Part shown: positions 39,793 to 50,297 of the stretch, one piece after another
Position numbering within the stretch: position 1 is the stretch's first letter
Layout: each line of letters opens with the position of its first letter
NCBI RefSeq assembly: GCF_008801605.1
Contig: NZ_VZPJ01000002.1
Span: 1-64,000 of the forward strand
Length of the DNA: 64,000 nt
Direction: 5' to 3'
Origin: Pseudomonas brassicacearum subsp. brassicacearum
GTDB taxonomy: Bacteria > Pseudomonadota > Gammaproteobacteria > Pseudomonadales > Pseudomonadaceae
The notes under the pieces: model-generated
The model's input: the letters and a program-made list of their open reading frames with translations, nothing else
Database searches by the model: none
What the model was told of the DNA's origin: nothing
Program-made: the position numbers and the translations under genes

Positions 39793-41091
39793 CTAGCGCC
39801 CCTTCTTCCAGAGATAACCGCCCACCACAATCCCGATCCCACAGATGGCCGCCACGTAATACGCCGGCCCCATCGAGCTCTCTTTCAACAGCAGGGTCAC
39901 GATCATCGGCGTCAACCCGCCGAAGATTGCGTAGGCCAGGTTGTAGGAGAACGACAAGCCGCTGAAACGCACCACGGCCGGGAAGGCATTGACCATGACA
40001 TAAGGCACCGCGCCGATGGTACCTACCAGCAAGCCACTCAAGGCATACAGCGGAAACAGCCACTCGGGGTGGTCGAACAGGCAGTGGTAGAAGGTCCAGA
40101 ACGTGATCAGCAGCAAACCGCTACCGAAGACAAATACCCGGCCAGCACCAAAACGGTCGGCCAGCACACCCGCACCGATGCAACCTAGACTCAGGAACAC
40201 GATCGCCAGGCTGTTGGCCTGCAACGCGGTGGTCGGACTGAAGTGGTACACCGTCTGCAGCACGGTCGGTGTCATCAGGATGACCACAATGACGCCGGCC
40301 GACAGCAGCCAGGTCAACAGCATGGAAATGGCGATGGCGCCGCGATGATCACGCAACACGGCCCGCAGCGGCACTTCCTCGGCCAGGGCCTTGCGCAGTT
40401 GCAGCTCGGCGAACACCGGAGTTTCGTGCAACCAGCGGCGCAGATACACCGAAAACAGCCCGAACACGCCACCCAGCAGGAACGGGATCCGCCAGGCGTA
40501 ATCGGCCACCTCCACCGGTGTATAGATGCTGTTGATCGCCGTAGCGACCAGCGAACCCAACAAAATCCCCGCCGTCAGGCCGCAAGTCAGCGTGCCGCAG
40601 GCATAGCCGATGTGGCGCGCCGGAACGTGTTCGGAAACGAATACCCAGGCACCCGGCACTTCCCCGCCGATGGCCGCGCCCTGAATCACGCGCATCAGCA
40701 ACAGCAGGATCGGCGCCCACATGCCGATCTGTGCATAAGTGGGCAGCAGGCCCATGATCAAGGTCGGCACGGCCATCATGAAAATGCTCAGGGTGAACAT
40801 CTTCTTGCGCCCCAGCAGGTCGCCGAAGTGGGCCATGACGATCCCGCCCAGCGGCCGGGCCAGGTAACCGGCGGCAAAAATGCCGAACGTCTGCATCAAG
40901 CGCAGCCACTCGGGCATTTCGGCAGGGAAGAACAATTTGCCGACCACGGTGGCAAAGAACACGAAAATGATGAAATCGTAGAACTCCAGCGCACCGCCCA
41001 AGGCAGAAAGCGACAGGGTCTTGTAATCGTTGCGGGTCAATGGACGTGCGGGTTGTGCGGGCGTCGCCGTGCTCGAAGGCGCAGTGGTCAT
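39793..41091 (-). CDS. MFS transporter of the metabolite:H+ symporter (MHS) family
   Basis: 432 residues with 12 predicted membrane helices from the ATG at 41091; an extended start at 41190 was rejected because it adds a non-homologous hydrophilic tail. MAHFGDLLGRKKMF is the loop 2-3 signature. The sequence LSALGGALEFYDFIIFVFFA is typical of MHS carriers for organic acids, proline or betaine. The substrate cannot be told. Confidence 0.87.
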   Translation of the reverse strand: MTTAPSSTATPAQPARPLTRNDYKTLSLSALGGALEFYDFIIFVFFATVVGKLFFPAEMPEWLRLMQTFGIFAAGYLARPLGGIVMAHFGDLLGRKKMFTLSIFMMAVPTLIMGLLPTYAQIGMWAPILLLLMRVIQGAAIGGEVPGAWVFVSEHVPARHIGYACGTLTCGLTAGILLGSLVATAINSIYTPVEVADYAWRIPFLLGGVFGLFSVYLRRWLHETPVFAELQLRKALAEEVPLRAVLRDHRGAIAISMLLTWLLSAGVIVVILMTPTVLQTVYHFSPTTALQANSLAIVFLSLGCIGAGVLADRFGAGRVFVFGSGLLLITFWTFYHCLFDHPEWLFPLYALSGLLVGTIGAVPYVMVNAFPAVVRFSGLSFSYNLAYAIFGGLTPMIVTLLLKESSMGPAYYVAAICGIGIVVGGYLWKKGR

Positions 41092-41468
41092 GGCAAGGGC
41101 TTCTCTTATAGTCGGTTCTGCAACCCTGGTAACACGGGTTGGGGGCCTGGGCAGGTCCGGCACGATAGCAAATTGTTCGAAAAAGCACATAGAGGTGCGT
41201 ATTTGATAGTCAAAATCAGAACCGAGTGGTCGTCTCGACGTCTATCGCCCGATATACTCGCAACCTTGCAGTACTCTGTAAGGGGTTGCTGTGCGAAAAC
41301 GTCGTTGGTGGTGTAGTACCAGAACCAGCCGGTTTCGCAGAGTTTCCCTTTGGCACGCCTTTACGAAAAACGTGACGAACGCAGTATGTTCGGGCTGAAT
41401 CGTTTTTTACAAAGACGGCTATTCACCTGAAGTACAAGACAGCGTTACGGGTCAGAGGCACCCCCGGC
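41092..41468. other. Intergenic region between the MFS and thioesterase genes
   Basis: 377 bp of divergent promoter region without a convincing gene. A possible -10 (TATACT) is at about 41251. No REP, tRNA or clear operator seen. Confidence 0.35.
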
Positions 41469-41873
41469 ATGATAGAGCTCGAACAAGAAGATCCAATCCC
41501 GCAAGGCGACCTGGCCCTGCAAATCACCGCGCTCCCTCGCGAGACCAACGGCTTCGGCGATATTTTCGGCGGCTGGCTGGTGTCCCAGATGGACCTGGCC
41601 GGCACCGCCATGGCCAGCAAAGTGGCGGGCGGGCGCGTGGCCACCGTGGCGATCGATCGCATGGCGTTCCTCGTGCCGGTGGCAGTGGGGGCGCAGCTTT
41701 CCTTTTACACCCAGGCGCTGGAAATCGGCCGCAGTTCGATCCAGATGATGGTCGAAGTCTGGAGCGACGACCCGCTATCCAGTGAATGGCGCAAGGTGAC
41801 CGAGGCGGTGTTTGTCTTCGTCGCCATCGACGGCAGCGGTCGCACCCGCTCGGTTCCGCCGCGCGCCCGTTAA
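41469..41873 (+). CDS. Acyl-CoA thioesterase (YciA-like hot-dog fold)
   Basis: 134 residues. GDIFGGWLVSQMDLAGTAMA contains the hot-dog active-site Asp, and VATVAIDRMAFLVPV is the conserved second strand. It probably hydrolyses short- or medium-chain acyl-CoA. Monocistronic or co-transcribed with the mutarotase gene 57 bp downstream. Confidence 0.9.
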   Translation: MIELEQEDPIPQGDLALQITALPRETNGFGDIFGGWLVSQMDLAGTAMASKVAGGRVATVAIDRMAFLVPVAVGAQLSFYTQALEIGRSSIQMMVEVWSDDPLSSEWRKVTEAVFVFVAIDGSGRTRSVPPRAR

Positions 41874-41930
41874 ACACGGCGGCCGTTTTGCGGTCCATTG
41901 CAGTCCCTGTTCCCGAGCGAGATTTGCAAC

Positions 41931-42830
41931 ATGCCTACGCCCAACGTCGAAGCCGTCAAACTGGATGAACTGAACGCCTGGCGCATCCGCCACGGTCAGG
42001 CCGAGTTGCTGGTGGCCCAACAAGGCGCGCATATCCTCAGTTATCAAGTGGACGGCCAGCCGCCGCTGATCTGGCTCAACGACCAGGCCACGTTCAAGGC
42101 CGGCAAGAGCATCCGCGCGGGCGTGCCGGTGTGCTGGCCGTGGTTCGGCAACCTGACGCTCAACCCCGACAGCGTCCAGGCCATGCGCGTGAGCAACGAC
42201 CCAGCCACCGCCCACGGCCTGGTGCGGACGATGGATTGGGAGTTGAAGGGCATCGAAGCCGAAGGCGAAAGCCTCAAGGTGGAGTTCGTGCTGCCCTACC
42301 CCGAGAACGGCCTTTCAGGCTGGCCTCACCAGGTCGACCTGACGCTGGCCATCGTGATGGACGAGCAACTGCATATCCGCCTCACCAGTCATAACCGTGG
42401 CCGCGAAACCGTTAGCCTCAGCCAGGCGCTGCACAGCTACTTTGCCGTGAGCGACGTGCGCAACGTGCAGGTCGAAGGGGTCGATGGCTTGAGCTACATC
42501 GAGACCCTGGACGACTGGAAAACCGTCACCCAGGCCGGCGATCTGCACTTTGCTGGCGAGACCGACCGCATCTACCTCGACACCCCGCCAAAGCTGAGCA
42601 TCATTGACCCGCAGTGGGAACGCCGGATCGAGCTGACCAGCAGCGGCTCGCGCTCGGCGGTGATCTGGAACCCCTGGACCGAACGCGCCAAGGCCTTCAG
42701 CGACATGGCCGACGACGGCTGGCAGCGCATGCTGTGCATCGAGACGGCGAACGTGATGGACGATGTGGTGACGCTGTTGCCGCAGGCCAGCCATACCCTG
42801 GGTGTGAGCATCGGCAGCAAGCCGCTCTAA
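41931..42830 (+). CDS. D-hexose-6-phosphate mutarotase (YeaD-like)
   Basis: 299 residues from the ATG at 41931. Aldose-1-epimerase fold: ILSYQVDGQPPLIWLN, IRAGVPVCWPWFGN, ATAHGLVR (substrate His), LSQALHSYFAV and VIWNPWTERAKAFSDM. It interconverts the anomers of glucose-6-phosphate and similar sugars. Confidence 0.9.
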   Translation: MPTPNVEAVKLDELNAWRIRHGQAELLVAQQGAHILSYQVDGQPPLIWLNDQATFKAGKSIRAGVPVCWPWFGNLTLNPDSVQAMRVSNDPATAHGLVRTMDWELKGIEAEGESLKVEFVLPYPENGLSGWPHQVDLTLAIVMDEQLHIRLTSHNRGRETVSLSQALHSYFAVSDVRNVQVEGVDGLSYIETLDDWKTVTQAGDLHFAGETDRIYLDTPPKLSIIDPQWERRIELTSSGSRSAVIWNPWTERAKAFSDMADDGWQRMLCIETANVMDDVVTLLPQASHTLGVSIGSKPL

Positions 42831-42846
42831 GCCACACCACAAACCC

Positions 42847-42880
42847 CACTGTGGGAGCGAGCCTGCTCGCTCCCACAGTG
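42847..42880. repeat. Perfect compact REP palindrome
   Basis: CACTGTGGGAGCGAGC and GCTCGCTCCCACAGTG joined by CT: 16-bp perfect arms with a 2-base centre. It is a REPIN whose middle, including the GCGA tails, has been lost. It also lies where a terminator would serve the mutarotase gene. Confidence 0.85.
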
Positions 42881-42894
42881 GACTCGTACCAGAC

Positions 42895-43431
42895 CTACAA
42901 ATCCGCCTCCTGCACCACCCGCACCTTCTCCGCCTCCAGCGCATACGCCGCACTCGCCAGGTCGTTGTCGACCTTTTCGATCTTCAGCGTGCCGGTCACC
43001 CACAGCGGTGTATAGATGTCGTCCAGCTTCAGGCCCTTGGGATAACGCACCAGCACCAACTGATTAGGCGGCGGTGGCGGGACGTGGATGCAGGCGCCGG
43101 GGTATGGCACCAGGAAAAACAGCGTACTGCGGCCCTTGGCGTCGGTTTCCAGCGGCACCGGGTAACCGCCGATGCGAATGTGCTTGTCGTTCATCGCCGC
43201 CACGGTCTTGGTCGAATACATCACCGCCGGCAAGCCTTTGCTTTGCTTCAGGCCACCTTTTTCGGTGAAGGTGCCGTTGGCTTCGGGGGAGTTGTGGTCA
43301 ATTTCGGGCATGGCCTCGAGGGCTTTCTGGTCCGACTTGGGCATCAGTTCGAGCCAGTCGGTTTCCGGCAGCTCGGCAGCATGGGCCAGGCCACTGCCCA
43401 GCAAAAGAAGGGTCAACACTAGACGGCGCAT
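42895..43431 (-). CDS. DUF3299 exported protein
   Basis: 178 residues from the ATG at 43431. Signal peptide LVLTLLLLGSGLAHA. The family motif is FFLVPYPGACIHVPPPPPNQ, with a Cys-x-His that may bind metal. It ends with WVTGTLKIEKVDNDLASAAY. Periplasmic, of unknown function; similar proteins lie near lipoprotein-export type transporters in other bacteria, which is not the case here. Confidence 0.85.
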   Translation of the reverse strand: MRRLVLTLLLLGSGLAHAAELPETDWLELMPKSDQKALEAMPEIDHNSPEANGTFTEKGGLKQSKGLPAVMYSTKTVAAMNDKHIRIGGYPVPLETDAKGRSTLFFLVPYPGACIHVPPPPPNQLVLVRYPKGLKLDDIYTPLWVTGTLKIEKVDNDLASAAYALEAEKVRVVQEADL

Positions 43432-43520
43432 GAATGGGCTCGGCAATGGGTAGGAAGTGCAACGCCGGGCATTCTAGCCCCCTCTGCGCGCCAGGCAGAG
43501 AGGGCTTTGTCGCATTTGGA

Positions 43521-43766
43521 TCAGTTTCTTTTGATCAGGCCGTAGATCACCAGCAATACCACCGCGCCCACCAGGGCCCCGATGAAACCAGCACCTTGGC
43601 CGGCCTGGTAGATGCCCAGGGCCTGGCCGCCGTAAGTGGCTGCCAACGAACCGCCGATACCGAGCAGGATGGTCATGATCCAGCCCATGCTGTCATCGCC
43701 CGGTTTCAGGAAGCGTGCCAGCAGGCCAACGATCAAGCCGATAAAAATGGTTCCGATGATTCCCAT
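43521..43766 (-). CDS. GlsB/YeaQ/YmgE family membrane protein
   Basis: 81 residues with three hydrophobic helices rich in glycine (IGTIFIGLIVGLLARFLKPG, MGWIMTILLGIGGSLAATYG, GAGFIGALVGAVVLLVIYGL). The family is also called transglycosylase-associated proteins and is stress-linked. A GAACCA-N16-TCTCA sequence upstream could be a weak AlgU promoter. Confidence 0.9.
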   Translation of the reverse strand: MGIIGTIFIGLIVGLLARFLKPGDDSMGWIMTILLGIGGSLAATYGGQALGIYQAGQGAGFIGALVGAVVLLVIYGLIKRN

Positions 43767-43792
43767 GGCATTGCCCTCTGATTGGATAGCGA

Positions 43793-43818
43793 TGCCAAAG
43801 CCCGATCAGGCTTTGGCA
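43793..43818 (-). terminator. Hairpin between purK and the YeaQ-family gene
   Basis: TGCCAAAGCC / GGCTTTGGCA with a 6-base loop, 51 bp after purK. It lacks a T run, so it may end purEK transcription inefficiently or be a leader structure of the next gene. Confidence 0.5.
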
Positions 43819-43868
43819 CTTAGCCATGAGAGAGGTTAGCCGACGAATGGTTCCACCGATGTTGCGGA

Positions 43869-44954
43869 TTATTGCTCGGCGATCAGCGTCTCGACCTTGA
43901 TGATCTGCTGCGCCAAAGTCGCCCGGTCCGCGCAGCGCAGGTTGGCGTGACCGACCTTGCGCCCGGCCTTGAACGCCTTGCCATAGTGATGCAAATGGCA
44001 GTCAGCGATCGACAGAACTTTCTCGCTGTCCGGCACCTTGCCGATGAAGTTGAGCATCGCGCTCTCACCGACCTTGGCGGTCGACCCCAGCGGCAACCCA
44101 GCGACCGCCCGCAGGTGGTTTTCGAACTGGCTGCACTCGGCGCCTTCGGTGGTCCAGTGCCCGGAGTTGTGTACCCGAGGGGCGATTTCGTTGGCCTTGA
44201 GGCCGCCGTCCACTTCAAAGAACTCGAACGCCATCACGCCGACATAATCGAGCTGCTTGAGTACCCGGCTGGAATAGTCCTCGGCCAGGGCCTGCAACGG
44301 ATGGTCGGTGCTGGCGACGGACAGCTTGAGGATGCCGTCCTTGTGAGTGTTGTGCACCAGCGGGTAGAAACGGATTTCACCGTCACGGGCACGCACGGCG
44401 ATCAGCGAGACTTCGCCGGTGAACGGCACGAAGCCTTCCAGCAGGCAGGCCACGCTGCCGAGTTCGGCGAACGTACCGACCACGTCTTCAGGTTTGCGCA
44501 GGACTTTCTGGCCCTTGCCGTCGTAACCCAGGGTACGGGTCTTGAGCACGGCGGGCAGGCCGATGGCAGCGACGGCGGCGTCGAGGTCGGCCTGGGACTG
44601 GATGTCGGCAAAAGCCGGCGTGGGGATGCCCAGGTCCTTGAACATGTTCTTTTCGAACCAGCGGTCACGGGCGATCCGCAAGGCTTCGGCGCTCGGGTAG
44701 ACCGGAACGAACTGGGACAGGAAGGCCACGGTTTCGGCCGGGACGCTTTCGAATTCGAAGGTCACCAGGTCGACTTCATCGGCCAATTGGCGCAGGTGAT
44801 CCTGGTCGCCGTAGTCGGCCCGCAGGTGTTCACCCAACGCCGCGGCACAAGCGTCCGGCGCAGGGTCCAGGAAAGCGAAGTTCATCCCCAGCGGTGTACC
44901 TGCCAGGGCCAACATGCGACCCAACTGGCCGCCACCGATTACACCGATCTTCAT
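43869..44954 (-). CDS. purK: N5-carboxyaminoimidazole ribonucleotide synthase
   Basis: 361 residues, ATP-grasp fold: IGVIGGGQLGRMLALAG, VTFEFESVPAETVAFL, LKTRTLGYDGKGQKVL and NEIAPRVHNSGHWT. It makes N5-CAIR from AIR and bicarbonate in purine synthesis; PurE then isomerises it. The gene follows purE by 12 bp. Confidence 0.97.
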   Translation of the reverse strand: MKIGVIGGGQLGRMLALAGTPLGMNFAFLDPAPDACAAALGEHLRADYGDQDHLRQLADEVDLVTFEFESVPAETVAFLSQFVPVYPSAEALRIARDRWFEKNMFKDLGIPTPAFADIQSQADLDAAVAAIGLPAVLKTRTLGYDGKGQKVLRKPEDVVGTFAELGSVACLLEGFVPFTGEVSLIAVRARDGEIRFYPLVHNTHKDGILKLSVASTDHPLQALAEDYSSRVLKQLDYVGVMAFEFFEVDGGLKANEIAPRVHNSGHWTTEGAECSQFENHLRAVAGLPLGSTAKVGESAMLNFIGKVPDSEKVLSIADCHLHHYGKAFKAGRKVGHANLRCADRATLAQQIIKVETLIAEQ

Positions 44955-44966
44955 TCGTCAACAACC

Positions 44967-45458
44967 TCAGGCAATGCGTGGGTCTGGATTGTCCAGGACG
45001 CTGTCTGTCTGCTCAGCGCGGAATTTTTTCAGCACGGTATGAAATTGTGGGTGCTTGGCGCCCAGGATGCTCGCCGACAGCAGGGCCGCGTTGATCGCGC
45101 CGGCCTTCCCGATGGCCAGGGTCGCGACCGGGATGCCGGCTGGCATCTGCACGATCGACAGCAACGAATCGACGCCCGAGAGCATCGAAGACTGGACCGG
45201 CACGCCCAGCACCGGCAGGTGGGTCTTGGCCGCACACATGCCTGGCAAATGGGCGGCGCCACCGGCACCGGCGATGATCACCTCGATGCCACGCGCCTCG
45301 GCCTCTTCGGCGTACTGGAACAGCAGGTCCGGGGTACGGTGGGCGGAGACCACTTTCACCTCGTAAGGGATGCCGAGCTTTTCCAGCATATCGGCGGTGT
45401 GGCTAAGGGTGGACCAATCGGACTTGGAGCCCATGATCACGCCAACCAGTGCACTCAT
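44967..45458 (-). CDS. purE: N5-carboxyaminoimidazole ribonucleotide mutase
   Basis: 163 residues. [34 protein letters not shown] and [13 protein letters not shown] are the PurE class I active site (Ser, Asp, His). The operon order purE-purK is standard. A terminator-like hairpin sits 38 bp before the start. Confidence 0.97.
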   Translation of the reverse strand: MSALVGVIMGSKSDWSTLSHTADMLEKLGIPYEVKVVSAHRTPDLLFQYAEEAEARGIEVIIAGAGGAAHLPGMCAAKTHLPVLGVPVQSSMLSGVDSLLSIVQMPAGIPVATLAIGKAGAINAALLSASILGAKHPQFHTVLKKFRAEQTDSVLDNPDPRIA

Positions 45459-45495
45459 CGTCGTGCCTCTTCTCTCTGGGCGCCCGCAGGCGCGT

Positions 45496-45538
45496 CAAAA
45501 AACAACAAGCCACGCAGGAAACCGGCGTGGCTTGTTGT
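45496..45538 (-). terminator. Terminator-like hairpin in the purEK leader
   Basis: On the minus strand, ACAACAAGCCACGC, a 9-base loop, and GCGTGGCTTGTTGT lead into a run of six T. The possible promoter TATACT (45576-45581) is upstream of it and purE is downstream. It could therefore be an attenuator for purEK, or simply the terminator of the LysR gene that ends at 45700. Confidence 0.75.
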
Positions 45539-45699
45539 ACGAATTATGGCCGGGCAAGCCGACCGAAGGCCGGGCAGTATACCGAAAATGGTGCGTTAAA
45601 CGCACTTTCGCCGACCATCTGTCATTTGCGGTGAAGTGGCGGTTTTATTGACCTCAAAGTCAGTCTTGAGGCAACGCTCCCACAGGGTTTGCAGTGCTA

Positions 45700-46617
45700 T
45701 CAAGATCCCGCGGCACCCTGCGCCACGCCACCTTCAAGCTTGCGCCACAACAACCGCACATTGGCCTTGCGCACCAGGGCGCAGCGGTACAGGCGGATCT
45801 CCAACGGCACGTGCCATTGCGGGCCGCCGCAGATCACCAGTTCGCCCCGGGCCAGTTCGGCGCGTACGCTCAGGTGCGGCACCCAGGCGATGCCCAGGCC
45901 TTCCAGGGCCATGCTCTTGAGGCTGTCGGCCATGGCCGTCTCGTAGATCGTGGTGAACCGCAGCGCCCGCTGGCGCAACAACTGGTTGACCGAACGCCCG
46001 AGGAACGCCCCGGCGCTGTAGGCCAGCAGCGGCACGCTGGCCTCGCCCTCAAGGTCGAACAGCGGCTTGCCATCGGCATCGGCCGCGCACACCGGCAGCA
46101 TTTCGGTCTGGCCCAAGTGCAGCGACGGGAAGATCTCCGGGTCCATCTGCATGGCCGAGTCCGGATCGTAGAAGGCCAGCATCAGGTCGCAGCCCCCTTC
46201 ACGCAAGGCGTGGACGGCATCGCCGACGTTGGTCGCCACCAGCCGCGTGGCGATGTTCATCCCGTCGTTGCGCAGCTGGGCGATCCAGCGCGGAAAGAAG
46301 CCCAGCGCCAGGGAGTGGGCAGCGGCCACTTGTATGACTTCGCCCTGCCCGCCCTCCAGGTGATGCAAATGGCGCAACACTTCACCCAGTTGCTCGACAA
46401 CCGTGCGCGCCGTCACCAGGAACAACTGCCCCGCGGCCGTCAGCTCGACGGGCGTACGCGAACGGTTGACCAGGGTCAGCCCCAGCGCCGCCTCGAGGCT
46501 GCGGATTCGCCGGCTGAAGGCCGGTTGCGTCACGAAGCGCCGCTCGGCCGCCTGGGAGAAACTGCGGGTCGCGGCCAGGGCACTGAAGTCCTCAAGCCAT
46601 TTGCTTTCAAGATTCAT
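45700..46617 (-). CDS. LysR-family regulator divergent from aspA
   Basis: 305 residues from the ATG at 46617, with GGGAGGA 6 bases upstream; a longer start at 46641 is less likely. HTH: FSALAATRSFSQAAERRFVT, followed by QPAFSRRIRSLE. Divergent from aspartate ammonia-lyase, it probably controls aspartate use; the ligand is unknown. Confidence 0.88.
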   Translation of the reverse strand: MNLESKWLEDFSALAATRSFSQAAERRFVTQPAFSRRIRSLEAALGLTLVNRSRTPVELTAAGQLFLVTARTVVEQLGEVLRHLHHLEGGQGEVIQVAAAHSLALGFFPRWIAQLRNDGMNIATRLVATNVGDAVHALREGGCDLMLAFYDPDSAMQMDPEIFPSLHLGQTEMLPVCAADADGKPLFDLEGEASVPLLAYSAGAFLGRSVNQLLRQRALRFTTIYETAMADSLKSMALEGLGIAWVPHLSVRAELARGELVICGGPQWHVPLEIRLYRCALVRKANVRLLWRKLEGGVAQGAAGS

Positions 46618-46797
46618 CACGTCCTCCCTTACACGCACCAAAACAGGTCACACGTTCGTCGCACCGCCGACGTCACACCGACATTATGCCGAATATGCAT
46701 AGGCCAGTGCTTAACAGCATTGGCCCTATTTTTTTTGAGAGCCTAGGATTCGCAGCGTTCCGGCTCAGACCGGGTCCTTATCGAGATGATTTCTATC

Positions 46798-48222
<1,425 letters not shown>

Positions 48223-48275
48223 TCGACACGAACACCGCTCACCAGGTCGAGGGACTAGACACCTCTCACCTTTTG

Positions 48276-48308
48276 AGGGCTTGGGGATCTTCCCCAAGCC
48301 CTTTTTTT
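48276..48308 (+). terminator. Terminator after aspA
   Basis: AGGGCTTGGGGA / TCCCCAAGCCCT with a TCT loop and T7. Confidence 0.92.
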
Positions 48309-48338
48309 AATTGATAGCAGCAAAGGATGACTGAACCT

Positions 48339-48425
48339 GTGGGAAGGAACCTGCTCGCGATAAACGACGACGCGCTGCCCGTTGTAAACCGCGTCGCCAG
48401 CCAACGCGAGCAGGCTCGCCCCCAC
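48339..48425. repeat. REPIN after aspA
   Basis: GTGGGAAGGAACCTGCTCGC and the complement of GTGGGGGCGAGCCTGCTCGC, GTGGG ends outward, with several substitutions. Confidence 0.78.
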
Positions 48426-48709
48426 AATAACCTGACCGAAAGGCCAGGTGTTTCAAAGGTTTCGTTTCGTCGGACGCACCACAACTGTGCAGACGGGCAC
48501 CGCACTGATAGGTATAGTGCCGCCCCTCTTCGCATGAGTGGTCGTCTGCAGCGAGACCCTTAAACATGCGAAAACCGAACTAATAACAACCCGCGAAAAT
48601 GGACCGGGACGAAACATCGCCTCACCTGTTGGGCCGCGCACCAACCGATGTAACGCGATATTTCCAAATGGCCAGCATTTGCTTAAACAAAAAACAGCGA
48701 GGAATACTC
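48426..48709. other. Intergenic region upstream of the sodium:alanine symporter
   Basis: About 280 bp with no gene seen. It must contain the symporter promoter. GCGAGGA before 48710 is the ribosome site. Confidence 0.35.
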
Positions 48710-50161
48710 ATGCTTGAAGTCATCAACGACTTCCTCTCAGGGAAAGTGCTGATCGTGCTCATTGTCGGGCTCGGGAGCTATTTCACGATCCGCTCGCGTT
48801 TCGTCCAGTTCCGTCATTTCTTTCATATGTTCGCGGTGTTCCGTGACAGCCTGAAGAGCAGTGCTGGCCAGCTCAGCTCGTTCCAGGCCTTGATGCTCAG
48901 CCTGGCCGGTCGTGTCGGCGCGGGCAACATCGCCGGTGTCGGCATCGCCGTGACCCTCGGTGGTCCTGGTGCGGTGTTCTGGATGTGGGTGACCGCGTTG
49001 GTCGGCATGTCCAGCAGCTTCTTCGAGTGCTCCCTCGGCCAGCTCTACAAGCGCTGCGACTCCGAAGGCCAGTTCCGTGGCGGCCCGTCCTACTACATCC
49101 AGCACGGCCTGCAGAAGCGCTGGTTGGGCATGATCATGGCGGTCCTGTTGCTGGTCACCTTCGGCTTCGCCTTCAACGGCCTGCAAGCCCACGCCGTCAC
49201 CCACTCCCTGAACAACGCCTTCGGCTTCGACACCACCTACACCGGCCTGGGCCTGGCGGTGCTGCTGGGCCTGGTGTTCATCGGCGGGATCAAGCGCATC
49301 GCCAAGGTGGCTGACCTGCTGGTACCGGTCAAGACCCTGGCGTACATCGCCGTGACCATCTACGTGATCGTGCTGCAGTTCGAACATGTACCGGGCATGC
49401 TGGCGACCATCGTCAAGAGCGCCTTTGGTCTGGACCAGGCCTTCGGCGGCCTGATCGGCAGCGCCATCGTCATGGGCGTCAAGCGTGGCGTGTTCGCCAA
49501 CGAAGCCGGCCTGGGCAGTGCGCCTAACGTCGCTGCTGTCGCGTCGGTCGAGCACCCGGTAGCCCAAGGCGTGGTACAGGCATTCAGCGTGTTCCTGGAC
49601 ACGTTCGTGATCTGCACCTGCACCGCGCTGCTGATCCTGCTGTCGGGCTTCTACACCCCGGGCTTCGAAGGCGACGGCATTGCCCTGACCCAGAACTCCC
49701 TGGCGGCCGTCGTGGGTGACTGGGGCCGGGTATTCATCTCCGTGGCCTTGTCCTTGTTTGTGTTCACCTCGATCCTCTACAACTACTACCTGGGCGAGAA
49801 CAACCTGCGCTTCATGCTGGGTGAGAACCGCAAGGCCCTGATCGCCTACCGTGCACTGGTCCTGGTCCTGATTTTCTGGGGCGCCATCGAAAACCTCAGC
49901 ACCGTGTTCGCCTTCGCCGACATCACCATGACCCTGCTGGCGTTCGTGAACCTGATCGCGCTGTTCCTGCTGTTCAAGGTCGGCATGCGCATCCTGCGTG
50001 ACTACGATGACCAACGTTCGGCCGGCATCAGGACCCCTGTCTTCGATTCCAGCAAGTTCCCGGACCTGGATCTGGACCGCAAGGCTTGGCCTGCCAACCC
50101 ATCGGCGTCGGTTGCCAATCCTGACACCGCTGTTGCTGGCGCGACCGCAGCGCAACGCTGA
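48710..50161 (+). CDS. Sodium:alanine symporter (AGCS) family protein
   Basis: 483 residues with about 11 membrane helices from the ATG at 48710. LSLAGRVGAGNIAGVGIAV, GGPSYYIQHGLQKRWL and FANEAGLGSAPNVAAVA are AGCS signatures. It probably takes up alanine or glycine with sodium. A long frame upstream of the start has no family match. Confidence 0.93.
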   Translation: MLEVINDFLSGKVLIVLIVGLGSYFTIRSRFVQFRHFFHMFAVFRDSLKSSAGQLSSFQALMLSLAGRVGAGNIAGVGIAVTLGGPGAVFWMWVTALVGMSSSFFECSLGQLYKRCDSEGQFRGGPSYYIQHGLQKRWLGMIMAVLLLVTFGFAFNGLQAHAVTHSLNNAFGFDTTYTGLGLAVLLGLVFIGGIKRIAKVADLLVPVKTLAYIAVTIYVIVLQFEHVPGMLATIVKSAFGLDQAFGGLIGSAIVMGVKRGVFANEAGLGSAPNVAAVASVEHPVAQGVVQAFSVFLDTFVICTCTALLILLSGFYTPGFEGDGIALTQNSLAAVVGDWGRVFISVALSLFVFTSILYNYYLGENNLRFMLGENRKALIAYRALVLVLIFWGAIENLSTVFAFADITMTLLAFVNLIALFLLFKVGMRILRDYDDQRSAGIRTPVFDSSKFPDLDLDRKAWPANPSASVANPDTAVAGATAAQR

Positions 50162-50185
50162 TCGGTACAAGCTGTTTGGAAAAAA

Positions 50186-50208
50186 CCGGGCGCATCCCCT
50201 GCGCCCGG
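50186..50208 (+). terminator. Hairpin between the symporter gene and ansA
   Basis: CCGGGCGCA / TGCGCCCGG with a TCCCC loop, 24 bp after the symporter stop. No T run on the plus strand; an A run precedes it. Confidence 0.5.
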
Positions 50209-50297
50209 CGTGACACAGCCTAAGGTCGGCGTCATGCTCGGCCTTATGTTGTGGCAGCTAACCCAAGCTGCCGTTTTCGTCCTCGGAGAACAACCCC

